Below, piece after piece: positions 51,545-62,328 of a DNA stretch of 64,000 nucleotides. The DNA lies in NCBI RefSeq assembly GCF_012271785.1, contig NZ_JAAWVT010000001.1:124001-188000 (forward strand). Reading direction: 5' to 3'. The position numbers and the translations under genes were made by a program. Position 1 is the first letter of the stretch; the number at the start of each line of letters is the position of its first letter. This DNA comes from Paeniglutamicibacter terrestris. GTDB taxonomy: Bacteria; Actinomycetota; Actinomycetes; Actinomycetales; Micrococcaceae. The notes beneath the pieces are model-generated. The model saw only the letters and a list, made by a program, of their open reading frames with translations. It did not search any database and had not been told where the DNA came from.

Positions 51545-52105
51545 TTACTCTCCGAGGGAGACGATCACCTGGGCCGCACGCAGGACGCGCTCGCCCTTCT
51601 TGAAGCCCGGACGCAGAATCTGCGCCACGTGATCCGCCGGAATTTCGGCGTTTGGCTGCTGGATCAGTGCCTCGTGAATGTTCGGGTCGAAGGCCACTCC
51701 GGCTTCGTCAACGCGCAGCAGGCCAAGGCCTTCAAGCACGGTGTCGAGCTTGTTGGCAATCGACGCGAAGGGGCCATCAACCAGGTCACCATGCAGGCGA
51801 GCGGCGTCGATGTCATCAACCACCGGCAACAGGTTGACGATGACCGACTGGATGGCGTTTTCACGCGCTACATCTCGGTCACGTTCAACACGCCTGCGGT
51901 AGTTGACGTATTCGGCCTGCAGACGCAATAGGTCATCGCGCAGTTCGGCTTCCTTGTCCACCACCGGGGTTGCTTCCTCGGTGTCGAGGCCAGCCTCATT
52001 GAGGATGGCCTCGGCCTGGCTCAACGCGTCGCCCGAGTCATGGGCTTCGTCGACCGGAGTAACCTCTTCGTGGGAGGTTGCTTCGTCGTGATTTTCCTCT
52101 GACAT
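51545..52105 (-). CDS. grpE: Nucleotide exchange factor GrpE
   Basis: 186-aa partner releasing ADP from DnaK. Acidic N-terminus (1-45), long coiled-coil (about 46-100, ELRDDLLRLQAEYVNYRRRVERD shortened here to its core YVNYRRRVERD), then LLPVVDDIDAARLHGD and the C-terminal beta domain with VDEAGVAFDPNIHEALIQ and ILRPGFKKGERVLRAAQVIVS, given in part, all family signatures. 14 bases downstream of dnaK. Confidence 0.96.
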   Translation of the reverse strand: MSEENHDEATSHEEVTPVDEAHDSGDALSQAEAILNEAGLDTEEATPVVDKEAELRDDLLRLQAEYVNYRRRVERDRDVARENAIQSVIVNLLPVVDDIDAARLHGDLVDGPFASIANKLDTVLEGLGLLRVDEAGVAFDPNIHEALIQQPNAEIPADHVAQILRPGFKKGERVLRAAQVIVSLGE

Positions 52106-52119
52106 GGTCGATGCGCCCC

Positions 52120-54039
<1,920 letters not shown>

Positions 54040-54041
<2 letters not shown>

Positions 54042-54067
54042 TTTACCGAAGAGCAAAACGATGTCAA
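54040..54067 (-). promoter_or_regulatory. dnaK promoter
   Basis: Minus-strand TTGACA (54067-54062) and TAAACT (54045-54040) with a 16-base spacer; 76 bases before the dnaK start codon, placed between two HAIR sites. Confidence 0.8.
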
Positions 54068-54073
54068 TTCAAA

Positions 54074-54094
54074 GTTGAGCGCGCATGGCTCAAG
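54074..54094. promoter_or_regulatory. HAIR operator 2 of the dnaK promoter
   Basis: GTTGAGC-N7-GCTCAAG, an imperfect HAIR just upstream of the -35 box. Confidence 0.78.
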
Positions 54095-54240
54095 TTTGGG
54101 TTTGAAGGCTCAAATTTGCCGCTATGGAGCTAGAAAATCCCCGGAATGACAGGGAACTTAGAGTTTGCTGAGAGTCGCGTTCGCCCTCAGTGATCACCAC
54201 CTCAGAGCACCGCCGAGCAACTCTGACCCGTTATAAGAGC

Positions 54241-54256
54241 TGTCCCCGCGGGGACA
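54241..54256. repeat. 16-base perfect palindrome
   Basis: TGTCCCCGCGGGGACA, about 40 bases past the stop of the 54295 gene on the minus strand; possibly part of a terminator. Confidence 0.45.
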
Positions 54257-54294
54257 CCAGTCGCCCCGATTGACCGGCTAGCCTCGGTGTCCGG

Positions 54295-54768
54295 CTAGCG
54301 GCCGCCGATAACGTCAATGCCCAGGTACACCAGCAGACCAAACGCGGTTCCCCACAGGATGATCGAAATAACCTGCCAGAAAATGACCTTCTCCTTGGAC
54401 GCACCAAAGGACACCAACGCGGCCGAGGTGATCTGGCTTGGAAGGATTGTCTGGCCCAAGAGACTAACTCCGGCAATGCCATACTTCTCGAAGGCCGCAC
54501 GCAATTTGACGTACTTCTGCGAAGGTTCATTAGTACCTTTGCTCGCTTTTCGACGCAGAAAGTGAGCCCCGTTGACCATGAGTAACATCGAGGCCACGTT
54601 GCCCACCACGGCCGCAAGGATCGCGATCACTGGGTTAACGCCGATGACGACCCCGATCGCTGCACCAAAGTACGACTCCACAAACGGAATGGCGGCTGCA
54701 AGCATCACCGCCAGCCACGCAAGTGCCGGAGGAAACGTTGAGGTGAAATCCTGCAATGACTCAATCAT
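54295..54768 (-). CDS. Small multi-drug-export-like membrane protein (PF06695 type)
   Basis: 157-aa protein with about four hydrophobic segments (13-30, 33-58, 95-112, 126-150). AAIPFVESYFGAAIGVVIG and VVGNVASMLLMVNGA match the Sm_multidrug_ex family, whose transport role was proposed from a Staphylococcus homologue and is not well established. A basic loop (FLRRKASKG) lies between helices 2 and 3. ATG at 54768 has AGGAGA 6 bases upstream; the much longer frame to 54945 is not supported. Confidence 0.8.
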   Translation of the reverse strand: MIESLQDFTSTFPPALAWLAVMLAAAIPFVESYFGAAIGVVIGVNPVIAILAAVVGNVASMLLMVNGAHFLRRKASKGTNEPSQKYVKLRAAFEKYGIAGVSLLGQTILPSQITSAALVSFGASKEKVIFWQVISIILWGTAFGLLVYLGIDVIGGR

Positions 54769-55078
54769 GGTCAATCTCCTAGCCCGCGCCGCGGCCATCA
54801 GTAGTGGTGGTGGTTCAGCTTGGTCCGTTGGGCGACGTTGCACCAGCGGCCTGTTCTTCCCTCCCAGATTATTGGTCTGCACCCGGCAAACCGGTGCCAC
54901 CAAAGGATGATCTCTACCGACCCCATTAGTTGCGGATTCAGACAAAGGGATGAATCTTCACCGCCGAGTTTCATGACCTTTCCTTAAACGCCGATGGGCC
55001 CGGTCAAGCAACGTTTCAGTTGCTTGACCGGGCCCATCGGCGTTCAGGTTCTACCGCAGCACAGCTGCGGGATGATCC
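54769..55078. other. Intergenic region with the DEAD-box helicase terminator
   Basis: 310 bases without a gene. It contains the long inverted repeat at 54987-55044 and the ribosome site of the 54295-54768 gene; no promoter was assigned for that gene. Confidence 0.65.
54987..55044 (-). terminator. Terminator of the DEAD-box helicase gene
   Basis: 26-base perfect stem (54987-55012 with 55019-55044), core GCCGATGGGCCCGGTCAAGC, six-base loop; on the minus strand it ends in GTTTAAGG. Confidence 0.85.
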
Positions 55079-56887
55079 TTAGTAGTTGTTGCGGTTGCCC
55101 GAGGCGGGTGAGGTCGCGCGGCGCGGAGCGCGGCCACGACCTGCGCCACGGCCTGCACCGTTGGCTGCTTCAACCTTGGAGGCGCCGAGGGCGTCACCGA
55201 TGGTGTTGTTGCTGCGCGGCGGGCGTGAGCTCGCTGCGCCACCCTGGCGCTGGCCCGAGTTGTTGCGTGCTGCGGCGGAACCGCGGTTTGCCGGATTGGT
55301 GCGACGAGCTACATCGCGGTCATCCTGCTGCATATCTGCACGGCGGTCGGCACGGTTATCGGTGCGGCGGTCGCCGGCACGCGGAGCCGAGGCGCCACGA
55401 TTGTCGTTACGACGTTCGCTGCGGTAGCCGGGAGCAGCGTTGCCGCGACCCTCGCCACGGTTATCGCTACGACGTTCGCCACCGCGGTTTTCGCTGCGGT
55501 TTTCGGTGCGACGTTCGCCACCGCGGTTTTCACTGCGGTTTTCGGTGCGACGTTCGCCACCACGATTTTCGTCCCGGCCGCGCGGAGCCTCACCGGAAGC
55601 GCTCTTGGCGGTACCACGACCGCCGCGGCGACGGCCACGGCCGCCTGCTGCGTCGGAGTCCGTCAGGGTTTCCTTACGAACGGAGGCGGTGCTGCGCAGC
55701 TGCGGAGCAACGTAGGCAACCGGAGCGGCAACGTCGCCCACAACCTCCATGACGACCTGTGAGTTCGGGGTGACCTTGACCATCGGAACCTTCAGGCCAG
55801 CGGCCTTGATCAGGGACTTCACGTCGCTCTGCTGATCCGGGGTGGCGATGGTGACAACAATGCCATCCGAACCGGCACGGGCGGTACGGCCCGAGCGGTG
55901 CAGGTAAGCCTTGTGCTCGGCCGGCGGATCAATGTGGACAACAAGCTCCACACCATCAACGTGTACGCCACGGGCTGCAACGTCGGTGGCTACCAATACG
56001 CGGGCGTCGCCAGCGGAGAAGGCCGCGAGGTTGCGGTCACGAGCGTTCTGGCTCAAGTTGCCGTGCAGATCAACGGTCGGGATGCCGCACTTGGTCAGCC
56101 AGACAGCCATCTTCTTGGCGTGGTGCTTGGTGCGCATGAACATGATGCGGCGGCCACTGCCGGAGGCCAGGGTGCGAACCAGTTCCTTCTTGTCGTCGTT
56201 GGACACCATGAACACGTGGTGTTCCATGGTGTTCACGGCGGCGGTCGGAGCGTCAACCGAGTGAACGGTCGGGTTGGACAGGTAGCGCTGAACCAGCTTG
56301 TCTACGCCGTTATCCAAGGTGGCGGAGAAGAGCATGTGCTGGATGCCACGCGGGGCCTGATCCAGGATGCGCTTGACGACCGGCAGGAAGCCGAGGTCGG
56401 CCATGTGGTCGGCCTCGTCGAGTACGGAGATTTCCACGCGGGAAAGGTCGGCGACGCGCTGCTTGAGCAGGTCCTCGAGGCGACCGGGGCAAGCGATGAG
56501 GATGTCAACGCCGGCGTTCAGGTCTTTTTCCTGACGCTGCTGCGAGACGCCACCGAAGACAACGGCAACGCGAAGGTCAACGGCCTTGGCCAACGGCTCA
56601 ACAACCTTGGCGATCTGGGTGGCCAGTTCGCGGGTAGGTGCCATGATCAGTGCACGCGGGAAGCGTGCCTTGCGTGGCTTGGGGTTAGCAGCCAGGCGTG
56701 CAACCACCGGAAGGGAGAAAGCAAGGGTCTTGCCCGAGCCGGTCTGACCGCGTCCGAGCACGTCGCCACCGTTAAGGGTGGTGGGAAGCGTTGCTTCCTG
56801 AATGGGGAATGCCGCTTCGATTTCCTGCGAGGCAAGAACATCGGCGAAAATTGCGGGCACACCAAGGGAAGTGAATGAAGGACTCAC
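55079..56887 (-). CDS. DEAD-box RNA helicase with RGG-like repeat tail
   Basis: 602-aa ATP-dependent RNA helicase. Q motif region FPIQEATLP, Walker A GRGQTGSGKT, PTRELATQ, motif II DEAD in SVLDEADHMADLGF, SAT in LFSATLD, and HRSGRTARAGS in the second domain. From about residue 420 the tail is Arg/Gly/Asn-rich, with three 13-residue repeats (ENRGGERRTENRS) and further RG patches that should bind RNA. I chose GTG at 56887, where the family starts (SPSFTSLGVP). The 5' leader before it is about 240 bases to the next gene, as often seen in cold-regulated helicases; that link is inference. Confidence 0.95.
   Translation of the reverse strand: MSPSFTSLGVPAIFADVLASQEIEAAFPIQEATLPTTLNGGDVLGRGQTGSGKTLAFSLPVVARLAANPKPRKARFPRALIMAPTRELATQIAKVVEPLAKAVDLRVAVVFGGVSQQRQEKDLNAGVDILIACPGRLEDLLKQRVADLSRVEISVLDEADHMADLGFLPVVKRILDQAPRGIQHMLFSATLDNGVDKLVQRYLSNPTVHSVDAPTAAVNTMEHHVFMVSNDDKKELVRTLASGSGRRIMFMRTKHHAKKMAVWLTKCGIPTVDLHGNLSQNARDRNLAAFSAGDARVLVATDVAARGVHVDGVELVVHIDPPAEHKAYLHRSGRTARAGSDGIVVTIATPDQQSDVKSLIKAAGLKVPMVKVTPNSQVVMEVVGDVAAPVAYVAPQLRSTASVRKETLTDSDAAGGRGRRRGGRGTAKSASGEAPRGRDENRGGERRTENRSENRGGERRTENRSENRGGERRSDNRGEGRGNAAPGYRSERRNDNRGASAPRAGDRRTDNRADRRADMQQDDRDVARRTNPANRGSAAARNNSGQRQGGAASSRPPRSNNTIGDALGASKVEAANGAGRGAGRGRAPRRATSPASGNRNNY
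55471..55587. repeat. 39-base tandem repeat, three copies, in the helicase tail
   Basis: Copies beginning GACGTTCGCC at 55471, 55510 and 55549. The first two are nearly identical; the third diverges at its end. They encode a 13-residue Arg/Gly/Asn/Glu unit. Confidence 0.88.
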
Positions 56888-57134
56888 GTAATACTTTCTA
56901 TCAAAGCTTCGCACGACGGTTTCGGCGCGCGTGGTCGCCGAAGAAAGAGAGAGCCAAGATGGCGCAAAGCGCACATCGACCGGCCGTAGTCGCTCCCAAG
57001 TAATCTCGGGGCACGCGGCGGGTCGGGAAATCTAATCAGTCGACGCATAGACCTTCGGGCACAAAAATCGCACCTTACCGATCTACAAGTATCCAGCTTA
57101 GCAGTACCCCGCCCACCGCCCAACGAGAGTTCCG

Positions 57135-59285
57135 TTACCTTTTGGAGCCCAGCTTGCTCGGCCACCAAACTTTTTGACCGATGTCGTGCACCAGTGCAGG
57201 TACCAACAGCGACCTGACCACCAAGGTGTCAAGCAGGACTCCGAAGGCCACGATGAAGCCCAGCTGCAACAGGAACATGATGGGGATGATGCCCAACGCC
57301 GCAAACGTAGCGGCAAGAACCACTCCGGCGGAGGTGATCACCCCTCCGGTGACCGCGAGCCCGCGAAGCACACCGTTGCGCGTGCCGTGGATGAGTGACT
57401 CCTCGCGGACCCGAGTCATCAAGAAGATGTTGTAGTCCACGCCCAGTGCGACGAGGAATACAAAACCAAAGAGCGGAACCGACGGATCGGCGCCTGCGAA
57501 ATCAAAGATGCCATTAAAGACCCAGGCCGAAACGCCCATCGCCGTCCCGTAGGACAGCACAGTGGTCGCCACCAGGAGCAGTGGGGCAAGAATCGAGCGC
57601 AGCAGCAACATCAGGATAATGAGGATGGCCAGAAGAATCAGCGGGATGATCTTCAGCAGATCGGCCTGTGCCGTGGTGGCTGTGTCGCTCAGTGTTGCCG
57701 TCGTTCCGCCGACCAGGGCTTCGGAGTCCTGCCCATGAGCAATGTCCCGGACGTTGAGCAACGTCGCCTTGGCCGCGTCGGAGTCCGCGGGATCATCCAG
57801 GGTGATGGAGAACAACACTCGACCTTCAACAACCTGTGGATCGCGGCCAGCCTGGGCCACCGCCGGCCCACCATCGGCAGCCTGAATATAGGCCGAGGCC
57901 ACCCCATCGCTGGCCTCCAGCAACGGCAGCAGGTCAGCGGCAGCCGACTCTTCCACCACCGCGAACAGCGGACTCCCGGTCCCACCAGGGAAATGCTCAC
58001 CCAGGGCAACTTGCCCGTCCCGGGAGTCGGTCTGCCCCAAGACAATGTCGCTCTGCGGAACACCGGATGCCTTGAGCTGAGTCAATCCCAAGGCGCCCGC
58101 CGCCAACACCAGTGCCGTCAGCACCCAAATGGGTCGCGGGTGACGAGCGACAAATGCCGCAATTCGTCCCCACAAGCCAGCTGGCAGTTCTTCGGGGGCC
58201 AACTCGGGTGTCGGTTTGGGCATAAATGGCCAGTAAGCGGCTCGTCCCAAAAGGGCAAGCACCGCTGGCAGGAAGGTCAGTGCGGCAATCACCGAGAGCA
58301 CGATGCCGCTGGCCCCGATGGGACCCAGTGCCTTGTTCGAGTTCAGGTCGGAGAAGAGCAGGCACAACAAGCCGACCGTCACGGTACCGCCGGATGCAAG
58401 AATCGGTTCAACCGAACGCTTCCACGCGGTCAAGACAGCTTGCCAGCGATCCTGCCCCAGAGCCAGGGCCTCCTTGTGTCTGGCGACTAGCAACAGTGAA
58501 TAATCGGTCGCCGCACCAATCACCAGGATGGAAAGAATGCCTTGGCTCTGGCCGTCGAGCCGGATCCAGCCTTCCTTGGCCATAAAGTACATGGCCAGAA
58601 CCGCGGCACAGAGGGCGGCCACGGCAGTGAAGAGCACCGTGAGCGGCAGCAGTACCGAGCGATACACCAGCAGAAGGATCACGAAGACGGCACCGAGTGC
58701 CACACCCAGCAATACCCCATCGATTCCACCAAAGGCTTCCACCAAATCCGCACTGAATCCTGCCGGACCCGTGACATAGGTTCGGATTCCAGCAGGTGCG
58801 CTATCGGTGAGTTCGGTACGGAGGGTGTCAACGGCGGCGTCAACCTCAGCCTGACCGTTTAACGGCAGAACCCATTCGGCGGCCAATCCGTCCTCGGAGA
58901 GGAAGGGTCCGGCCACGTCACCGTCGAGGTCGCCAGACTTCGATAGCGTCGTGCTCAGATCCTTGATGGTGGCCTCATCAAGTTTTGTCTCGCCCACCAC
59001 GACCACAACAGCGGGAATGGCGTCGGAGGTGCGGAACTTGCTTTGCCATTCCAGGGCCCGTGTTGCCTCGGCGCTGGCTGGCAGGAACGCGGCCTGGTCG
59101 TTGGTCTGCACGTCGCCGAGTTTCCCGAACGTCGGTCCACCCACTGCCGAGACTCCCAGCCAGAGTGCCACCAAGACAGCCGCCAGCAGGGCCCTGATCC
59201 ATCTCATGCTTATGCGGGTTGTGGACCCGGGTTCCTTCTGGTGGTGCCCGACATGTTTGCCGGTGCCCTGGGGCTGATCGATCAC
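57135..59285 (-). CDS. MMPL family transporter (RND-type exporter)
   Basis: 716-aa exporter with 11-12 membrane helices: one near the N-terminus (about 28-48), five in the first cluster (about 190-345), then a second half with one helix (about 388-405) and five at about 550-705. Two external loops (50-185; 408-545) carry the substrate-contact domains. GAATDYSLLLVARHKEA and GVDYNIFLMTRVREE are the paired GxxxDY motifs giving the proton-relay Asp-Tyr pairs of MmpL proteins. GTG at 59285 has GAGGAG about 7 bases upstream. It is divergent from a MarR gene that probably controls it. Cargo unknown. Confidence 0.92.
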   Translation of the reverse strand: MIDQPQGTGKHVGHHQKEPGSTTRISMRWIRALLAAVLVALWLGVSAVGGPTFGKLGDVQTNDQAAFLPASAEATRALEWQSKFRTSDAIPAVVVVVGETKLDEATIKDLSTTLSKSGDLDGDVAGPFLSEDGLAAEWVLPLNGQAEVDAAVDTLRTELTDSAPAGIRTYVTGPAGFSADLVEAFGGIDGVLLGVALGAVFVILLLVYRSVLLPLTVLFTAVAALCAAVLAMYFMAKEGWIRLDGQSQGILSILVIGAATDYSLLLVARHKEALALGQDRWQAVLTAWKRSVEPILASGGTVTVGLLCLLFSDLNSNKALGPIGASGIVLSVIAALTFLPAVLALLGRAAYWPFMPKPTPELAPEELPAGLWGRIAAFVARHPRPIWVLTALVLAAGALGLTQLKASGVPQSDIVLGQTDSRDGQVALGEHFPGGTGSPLFAVVEESAAADLLPLLEASDGVASAYIQAADGGPAVAQAGRDPQVVEGRVLFSITLDDPADSDAAKATLLNVRDIAHGQDSEALVGGTTATLSDTATTAQADLLKIIPLILLAILIILMLLLRSILAPLLLVATTVLSYGTAMGVSAWVFNGIFDFAGADPSVPLFGFVFLVALGVDYNIFLMTRVREESLIHGTRNGVLRGLAVTGGVITSAGVVLAATFAALGIIPIMFLLQLGFIVAFGVLLDTLVVRSLLVPALVHDIGQKVWWPSKLGSKR

Positions 59286-59336
59286 GAGTTTCTCCTCTTA
59301 TGCTTCGGCCTAAGCCCGAATGCTTTGCAAGACGTT

Positions 59337-59376
59337 AACTTAGATAGTATTTCCACAATGGAACTAATTCAAGTTG
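59337..59376. promoter_or_regulatory. Candidate MarR operator between the MMPL and MarR genes
   Basis: Perfect inverted repeat TTCCA-CAA-TGGAA (59351-59363) inside a looser quasi-palindrome with AACTT / AAGTT ends. It lies between the two divergent start codons. Confidence 0.55.
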
Positions 59377-59382
59377 ACCCAC

Positions 59383-59388
59383 TACACT
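59383..59388 (+). promoter_or_regulatory. -10 box of a probable leaderless promoter (marR)
   Basis: TACACT, 7 bases, then ATG at 59396. Confidence 0.5.
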
Positions 59389-59395
59389 TGTTGCC

Positions 59396-59860
59396 ATGGA
59401 TTCCACCGCTTCTTTCGACCTCATCTTGCTGCTACAAGAATTCGGTCAGGCGTCGGATAGGTATGTGGAAGCAACCGGCTCCCTCCACAAAACCCACCGC
59501 ACCGAAATGAACGCCCTGGCGCTGATCATGCGCCTCGAGCGCGCCGGCACCCCACCGACACCCGGCGAAATCTCCCGCGCCCTACAGCTCAGTTCTCCCG
59601 CTACCAGCGCCATGCTTGGCCGGCTCGAACGCCGGGGACACATCGAGCGACTGCAGATCGACAAGGACCGCCGAGTACAGCGCATCAAATTGACGCCCCT
59701 AGCGCTCGCCGACGGACGAGCCATGTTTGTCCCCCTAGCAGAATCCATGCGCGAGGTCATCTCCCATTACAGCTCCGCAGAGGTGGAGCTCATCTCACGT
59801 TTCATGGCCCAGGCCACCGCCGGGGTCGATCGGGCACACAGTACGGGGCCTGAAGACTGA
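59396..59860 (+). CDS. MarR family transcriptional regulator
   Basis: 154-aa dimeric winged-helix regulator. MNALALIMRLERAG leads to GEISRALQLSSPATSAMLGRLERRGHIER, shown in outline, the helix-turn-helix, and the wing DKDRRVQRIKLT. Flanking helices at both ends form the dimer. Divergent from the MMPL exporter with 110 bases between start codons and a palindrome in the gap, so the usual arrangement of a ligand-relieved repressor of an efflux gene is likely. Confidence 0.9.
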   Translation: MDSTASFDLILLLQEFGQASDRYVEATGSLHKTHRTEMNALALIMRLERAGTPPTPGEISRALQLSSPATSAMLGRLERRGHIERLQIDKDRRVQRIKLTPLALADGRAMFVPLAESMREVISHYSSAEVELISRFMAQATAGVDRAHSTGPED

Positions 59861-60017
59861 CCACGTTTCGGATCGGCGCTCCCTCCTCGGCGAGCGCCGC
59901 TCCGCAGGCCCCGAGGTGGAAAGTTCACCATGGATCAAAAGGGCATTGCCCACTAGGCTCGGAATCACCACCCACCGTGCCATGTGCCGCCCACCAATGA
60001 GTGAGGATCGCCCCATC

Positions 60018-61535
60018 ATGACCGATCGCCCCCGCACGAACCCCACCTCGAACCTAGCCGCCCCGTACAACACGGCCGAAGAACTCCACTTCCCACCGAG
60101 TTTCAGCTTCGGTTCGGCCACCGCAGCCTTCCAGATTGAGGGCGGCAGCCATGAGGACGGCCGCGAGGATTCGATCTGGGACACCTTCGCTCGGGTACCG
60201 GGAGCCGTCTTCGAGGGGCATGACGGTTCAATTGCCGCCGACCACTATCACCGAATGCCACAGGATGTGGCACTCATGGCGGATCTGGGGCTCGACACCT
60301 ACAGGTTCTCCACCTCCTGGGCGCGGATCAAGCCCGGGGACCGCGGACTGAATCCACAGGGCATGGACTTCTACTCCCGCCTGGTTGATGAACTGCTGGA
60401 ACACGGGATCACCCCCTGGCTCACGCTCTATCACTGGGATCTGCCACAGGCCTTGCAGGAACACGGTGGCTGGGCCAACCGCGACACCGCCTACCGTTTT
60501 GCCGACTACGCCGTGGAAGTATTTGATCATCTGGGCGACCGCGTTAAACAGTGGACAACACTCAACGAACCCTGGTGTTCCTCCTTCCTCTCTTACGCCG
60601 CCGGTGAGCATGCCCCGGGCCACACCAACCCGGCCGAGGCTGTGGCCGCCGCGCACCATCTGCTCTTGGGCCACGGGCTGGCCACCTCGGCCATGCGCGA
60701 AGCCGCCACCAAGGATCAGCAGCTGGGGATCACCCTGAACTTCACCGTCGCGGATCCTCACGATCCAACCAACGAGGCGGACATTGATGCCGCGCGGCGC
60801 ATCGATGGCTCCTTCAACCGCGTATTCTTGGACCCCATCTTCCGCGGTCAGTACCCCGCCGATGTTCTCCACGACATGGCAGCGGCAGGGCTAGAACAAC
60901 ATATTCAGGGCAACGACTTGGAAATCATTGCCACCCCCATCGACATGCTCGGGGTCAACTACTACAACGGGGTGCAGGTCACCGCCCCCCAGACTCCCCC
61001 GGTCCCGGAATCGGCATTAACCTTCCCCTCCGAGCGTGGGCTACTGCGCCGCTCCCCCGCGGTCGGCAGTGAACGGGTGCGGGACCGCTCTCGTTCACTG
61101 CCACAAACCGCCATGGGCTGGGAGGTGCAACCCGAGGGCCTGGAACGATTGCTCCTCCGCTTGCAGGAGCACTACACCGGTCCCGCGGGCATCCCGATGG
61201 TGATCACCGAGAATGGCGCCGCCTACAACGATGAGCCAGATGCCGCGGGTTTTGTTGATGACACCAAGGACCGCTTGGCCTTCATCGACGCGCATCTGCG
61301 AGCCACGCACCGCGCCATCTCCCGCGGGGCCGATGTCCGCGGGTATCTGCTCTGGTCATTACTGGATAACTTCGAGTGGGCCTTTGGCTACGGCAAACGC
61401 TTCGGGATCGTGCGCGTGGACTACAAGACGCAAGCGCGCATTCCCAAGGCATCGGCCCGCTGGTACGCGGACGTGGCCCGCTCCCACACCGTCCCAGCCA
61501 TCTCCCCGGGGTCCAGAGATCACCGAAACATATGA
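60018..61535 (+). CDS. GH1 family beta-glucosidase
   Basis: 505-aa retaining glycosidase. FSFGSATAAFQIEGG and SIWDTFARVPGAV are the GH1 start; catalytic acid/base Glu184 in TLNEPW; nucleophile Glu398 in VITENGA; LLWSLLDNFEWAFGYGKRFG gives the aglycone-side Trp and the FEW signature. No signal peptide, so it acts on imported glucosides. I chose ATG at 60018 with GAGGA about 10 bases upstream; ATGs at 59997 and 59916 are alternatives. No sugar-transport or regulator gene is adjacent. Confidence 0.93.
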   Translation: MTDRPRTNPTSNLAAPYNTAEELHFPPSFSFGSATAAFQIEGGSHEDGREDSIWDTFARVPGAVFEGHDGSIAADHYHRMPQDVALMADLGLDTYRFSTSWARIKPGDRGLNPQGMDFYSRLVDELLEHGITPWLTLYHWDLPQALQEHGGWANRDTAYRFADYAVEVFDHLGDRVKQWTTLNEPWCSSFLSYAAGEHAPGHTNPAEAVAAAHHLLLGHGLATSAMREAATKDQQLGITLNFTVADPHDPTNEADIDAARRIDGSFNRVFLDPIFRGQYPADVLHDMAAAGLEQHIQGNDLEIIATPIDMLGVNYYNGVQVTAPQTPPVPESALTFPSERGLLRRSPAVGSERVRDRSRSLPQTAMGWEVQPEGLERLLLRLQEHYTGPAGIPMVITENGAAYNDEPDAAGFVDDTKDRLAFIDAHLRATHRAISRGADVRGYLLWSLLDNFEWAFGYGKRFGIVRVDYKTQARIPKASARWYADVARSHTVPAISPGSRDHRNI

Positions 61536-61581
61536 CTCCACGGTCTGTGGCCACGATGAAAGGTGTCTGTCGGTGCTCATC

Positions 61582-61587
61582 TAAACT
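61582..61587 (+). promoter_or_regulatory. -10 box of a probable leaderless promoter (lysE-like gene)
   Basis: TAAACT, 6 bases, then GTG at 61594. Confidence 0.5.
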
Positions 61588-61593
61588 GTTTGA

Positions 61594-62214
61594 GTGACAC
61601 TTTCCTTATGGCTTTCCCTGCTTGGCGCCTCCACCTTGATCAGCTTCACTCCCGGAGCCGGGGCAATCAACACCATGACCAACTCCATGAATTCGGGCTT
61701 CCGCCGATCCCTGTGGGGCATCATGGGCCAACAGTCCGCGTTGTTGGTCCATGTGGTGATTGTTGCCGCTGGCGTGGGCCTACTGGTCTCCCGCTCCGAG
61801 CTGGCCTTCACGGTCATCCGCTATGCGGGTGCCGGATACCTGATATATCTGGGGATTCGGCTCATCCTTGCCAAGGCCACCGGATCTCAGGCGCTGGATA
61901 CGAGTGACCGCGAACCGGCCTTCTCGATGTTCCGGCGTGGATTCTGGGTCAACCTGCTTAATCCCAAGGCCATCGTCTTCTTCTTGGCCTTCACCCCGCA
62001 GTTCATCCGCCTTGATGCCCCACCGGTGCCGCAGTATCTCATCTTCATCGGAACCATTGTTGCCGTGGACATCATGGTCATGTGGTTCTTTTTTGCTGCC
62101 ACCGCCAAGAGCTTTTCTCGCTTCACCGCCACCGAACGCGGGCAACGGATCCTGAACCTGTCCTTCGGCACACTATTCATCTTTGTTGCCGCCCTGCTGG
62201 TCTTCATCCACTGA
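61594..62214 (+). CDS. LysE/RhtB family amino-acid exporter
   Basis: 206-aa membrane protein with about six hydrophobic segments. LISFTPGAGAINTMTNSMNSG is the LysE/RhtB signature (TPGP usually; here TPGAGA), shown in part; GAGYLIYLGIRL and GFWVNLLNPKAIVFFLAFTPQF follow as in the family. Probable substrate is an amino acid or homoserine lactone-like compound, not determinable. Single gene. Confidence 0.9.
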   Translation: MTLSLWLSLLGASTLISFTPGAGAINTMTNSMNSGFRRSLWGIMGQQSALLVHVVIVAAGVGLLVSRSELAFTVIRYAGAGYLIYLGIRLILAKATGSQALDTSDREPAFSMFRRGFWVNLLNPKAIVFFLAFTPQFIRLDAPPVPQYLIFIGTIVAVDIMVMWFFFAATAKSFSRFTATERGQRILNLSFGTLFIFVAALLVFIH

Positions 62215-62316
62215 TCCGCCACAACTCGGTGTTGTAAGGCCCATGGACGAAGGGCACAATCCGATAACCATCCGTACCCGTCGTGTTTATGCCTGTCACT
62301 AGGTGCGTAAGGGCCC

Positions 62317-62322
62317 TAGACT
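62317..62322 (+). promoter_or_regulatory. -10 box of a probable leaderless promoter (phosphatase)
   Basis: TAGACT, 6 bases, then ATG at 62329. Confidence 0.5.
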
Positions 62323-62328
62323 AAAACC

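Noticed and set aside
55898-56878. 326-codon plus-strand frame opposite the DEAD-box helicase
   Set aside because: Antisense shadow of a highly conserved helicase; no motif and no promoter or ribosome site.
59874-59899. Hairpin CGGCGCTC/GAGCGCCG after the MarR gene as a terminator
   Set aside because: Short stem and no T tract; kept out of the feature list.
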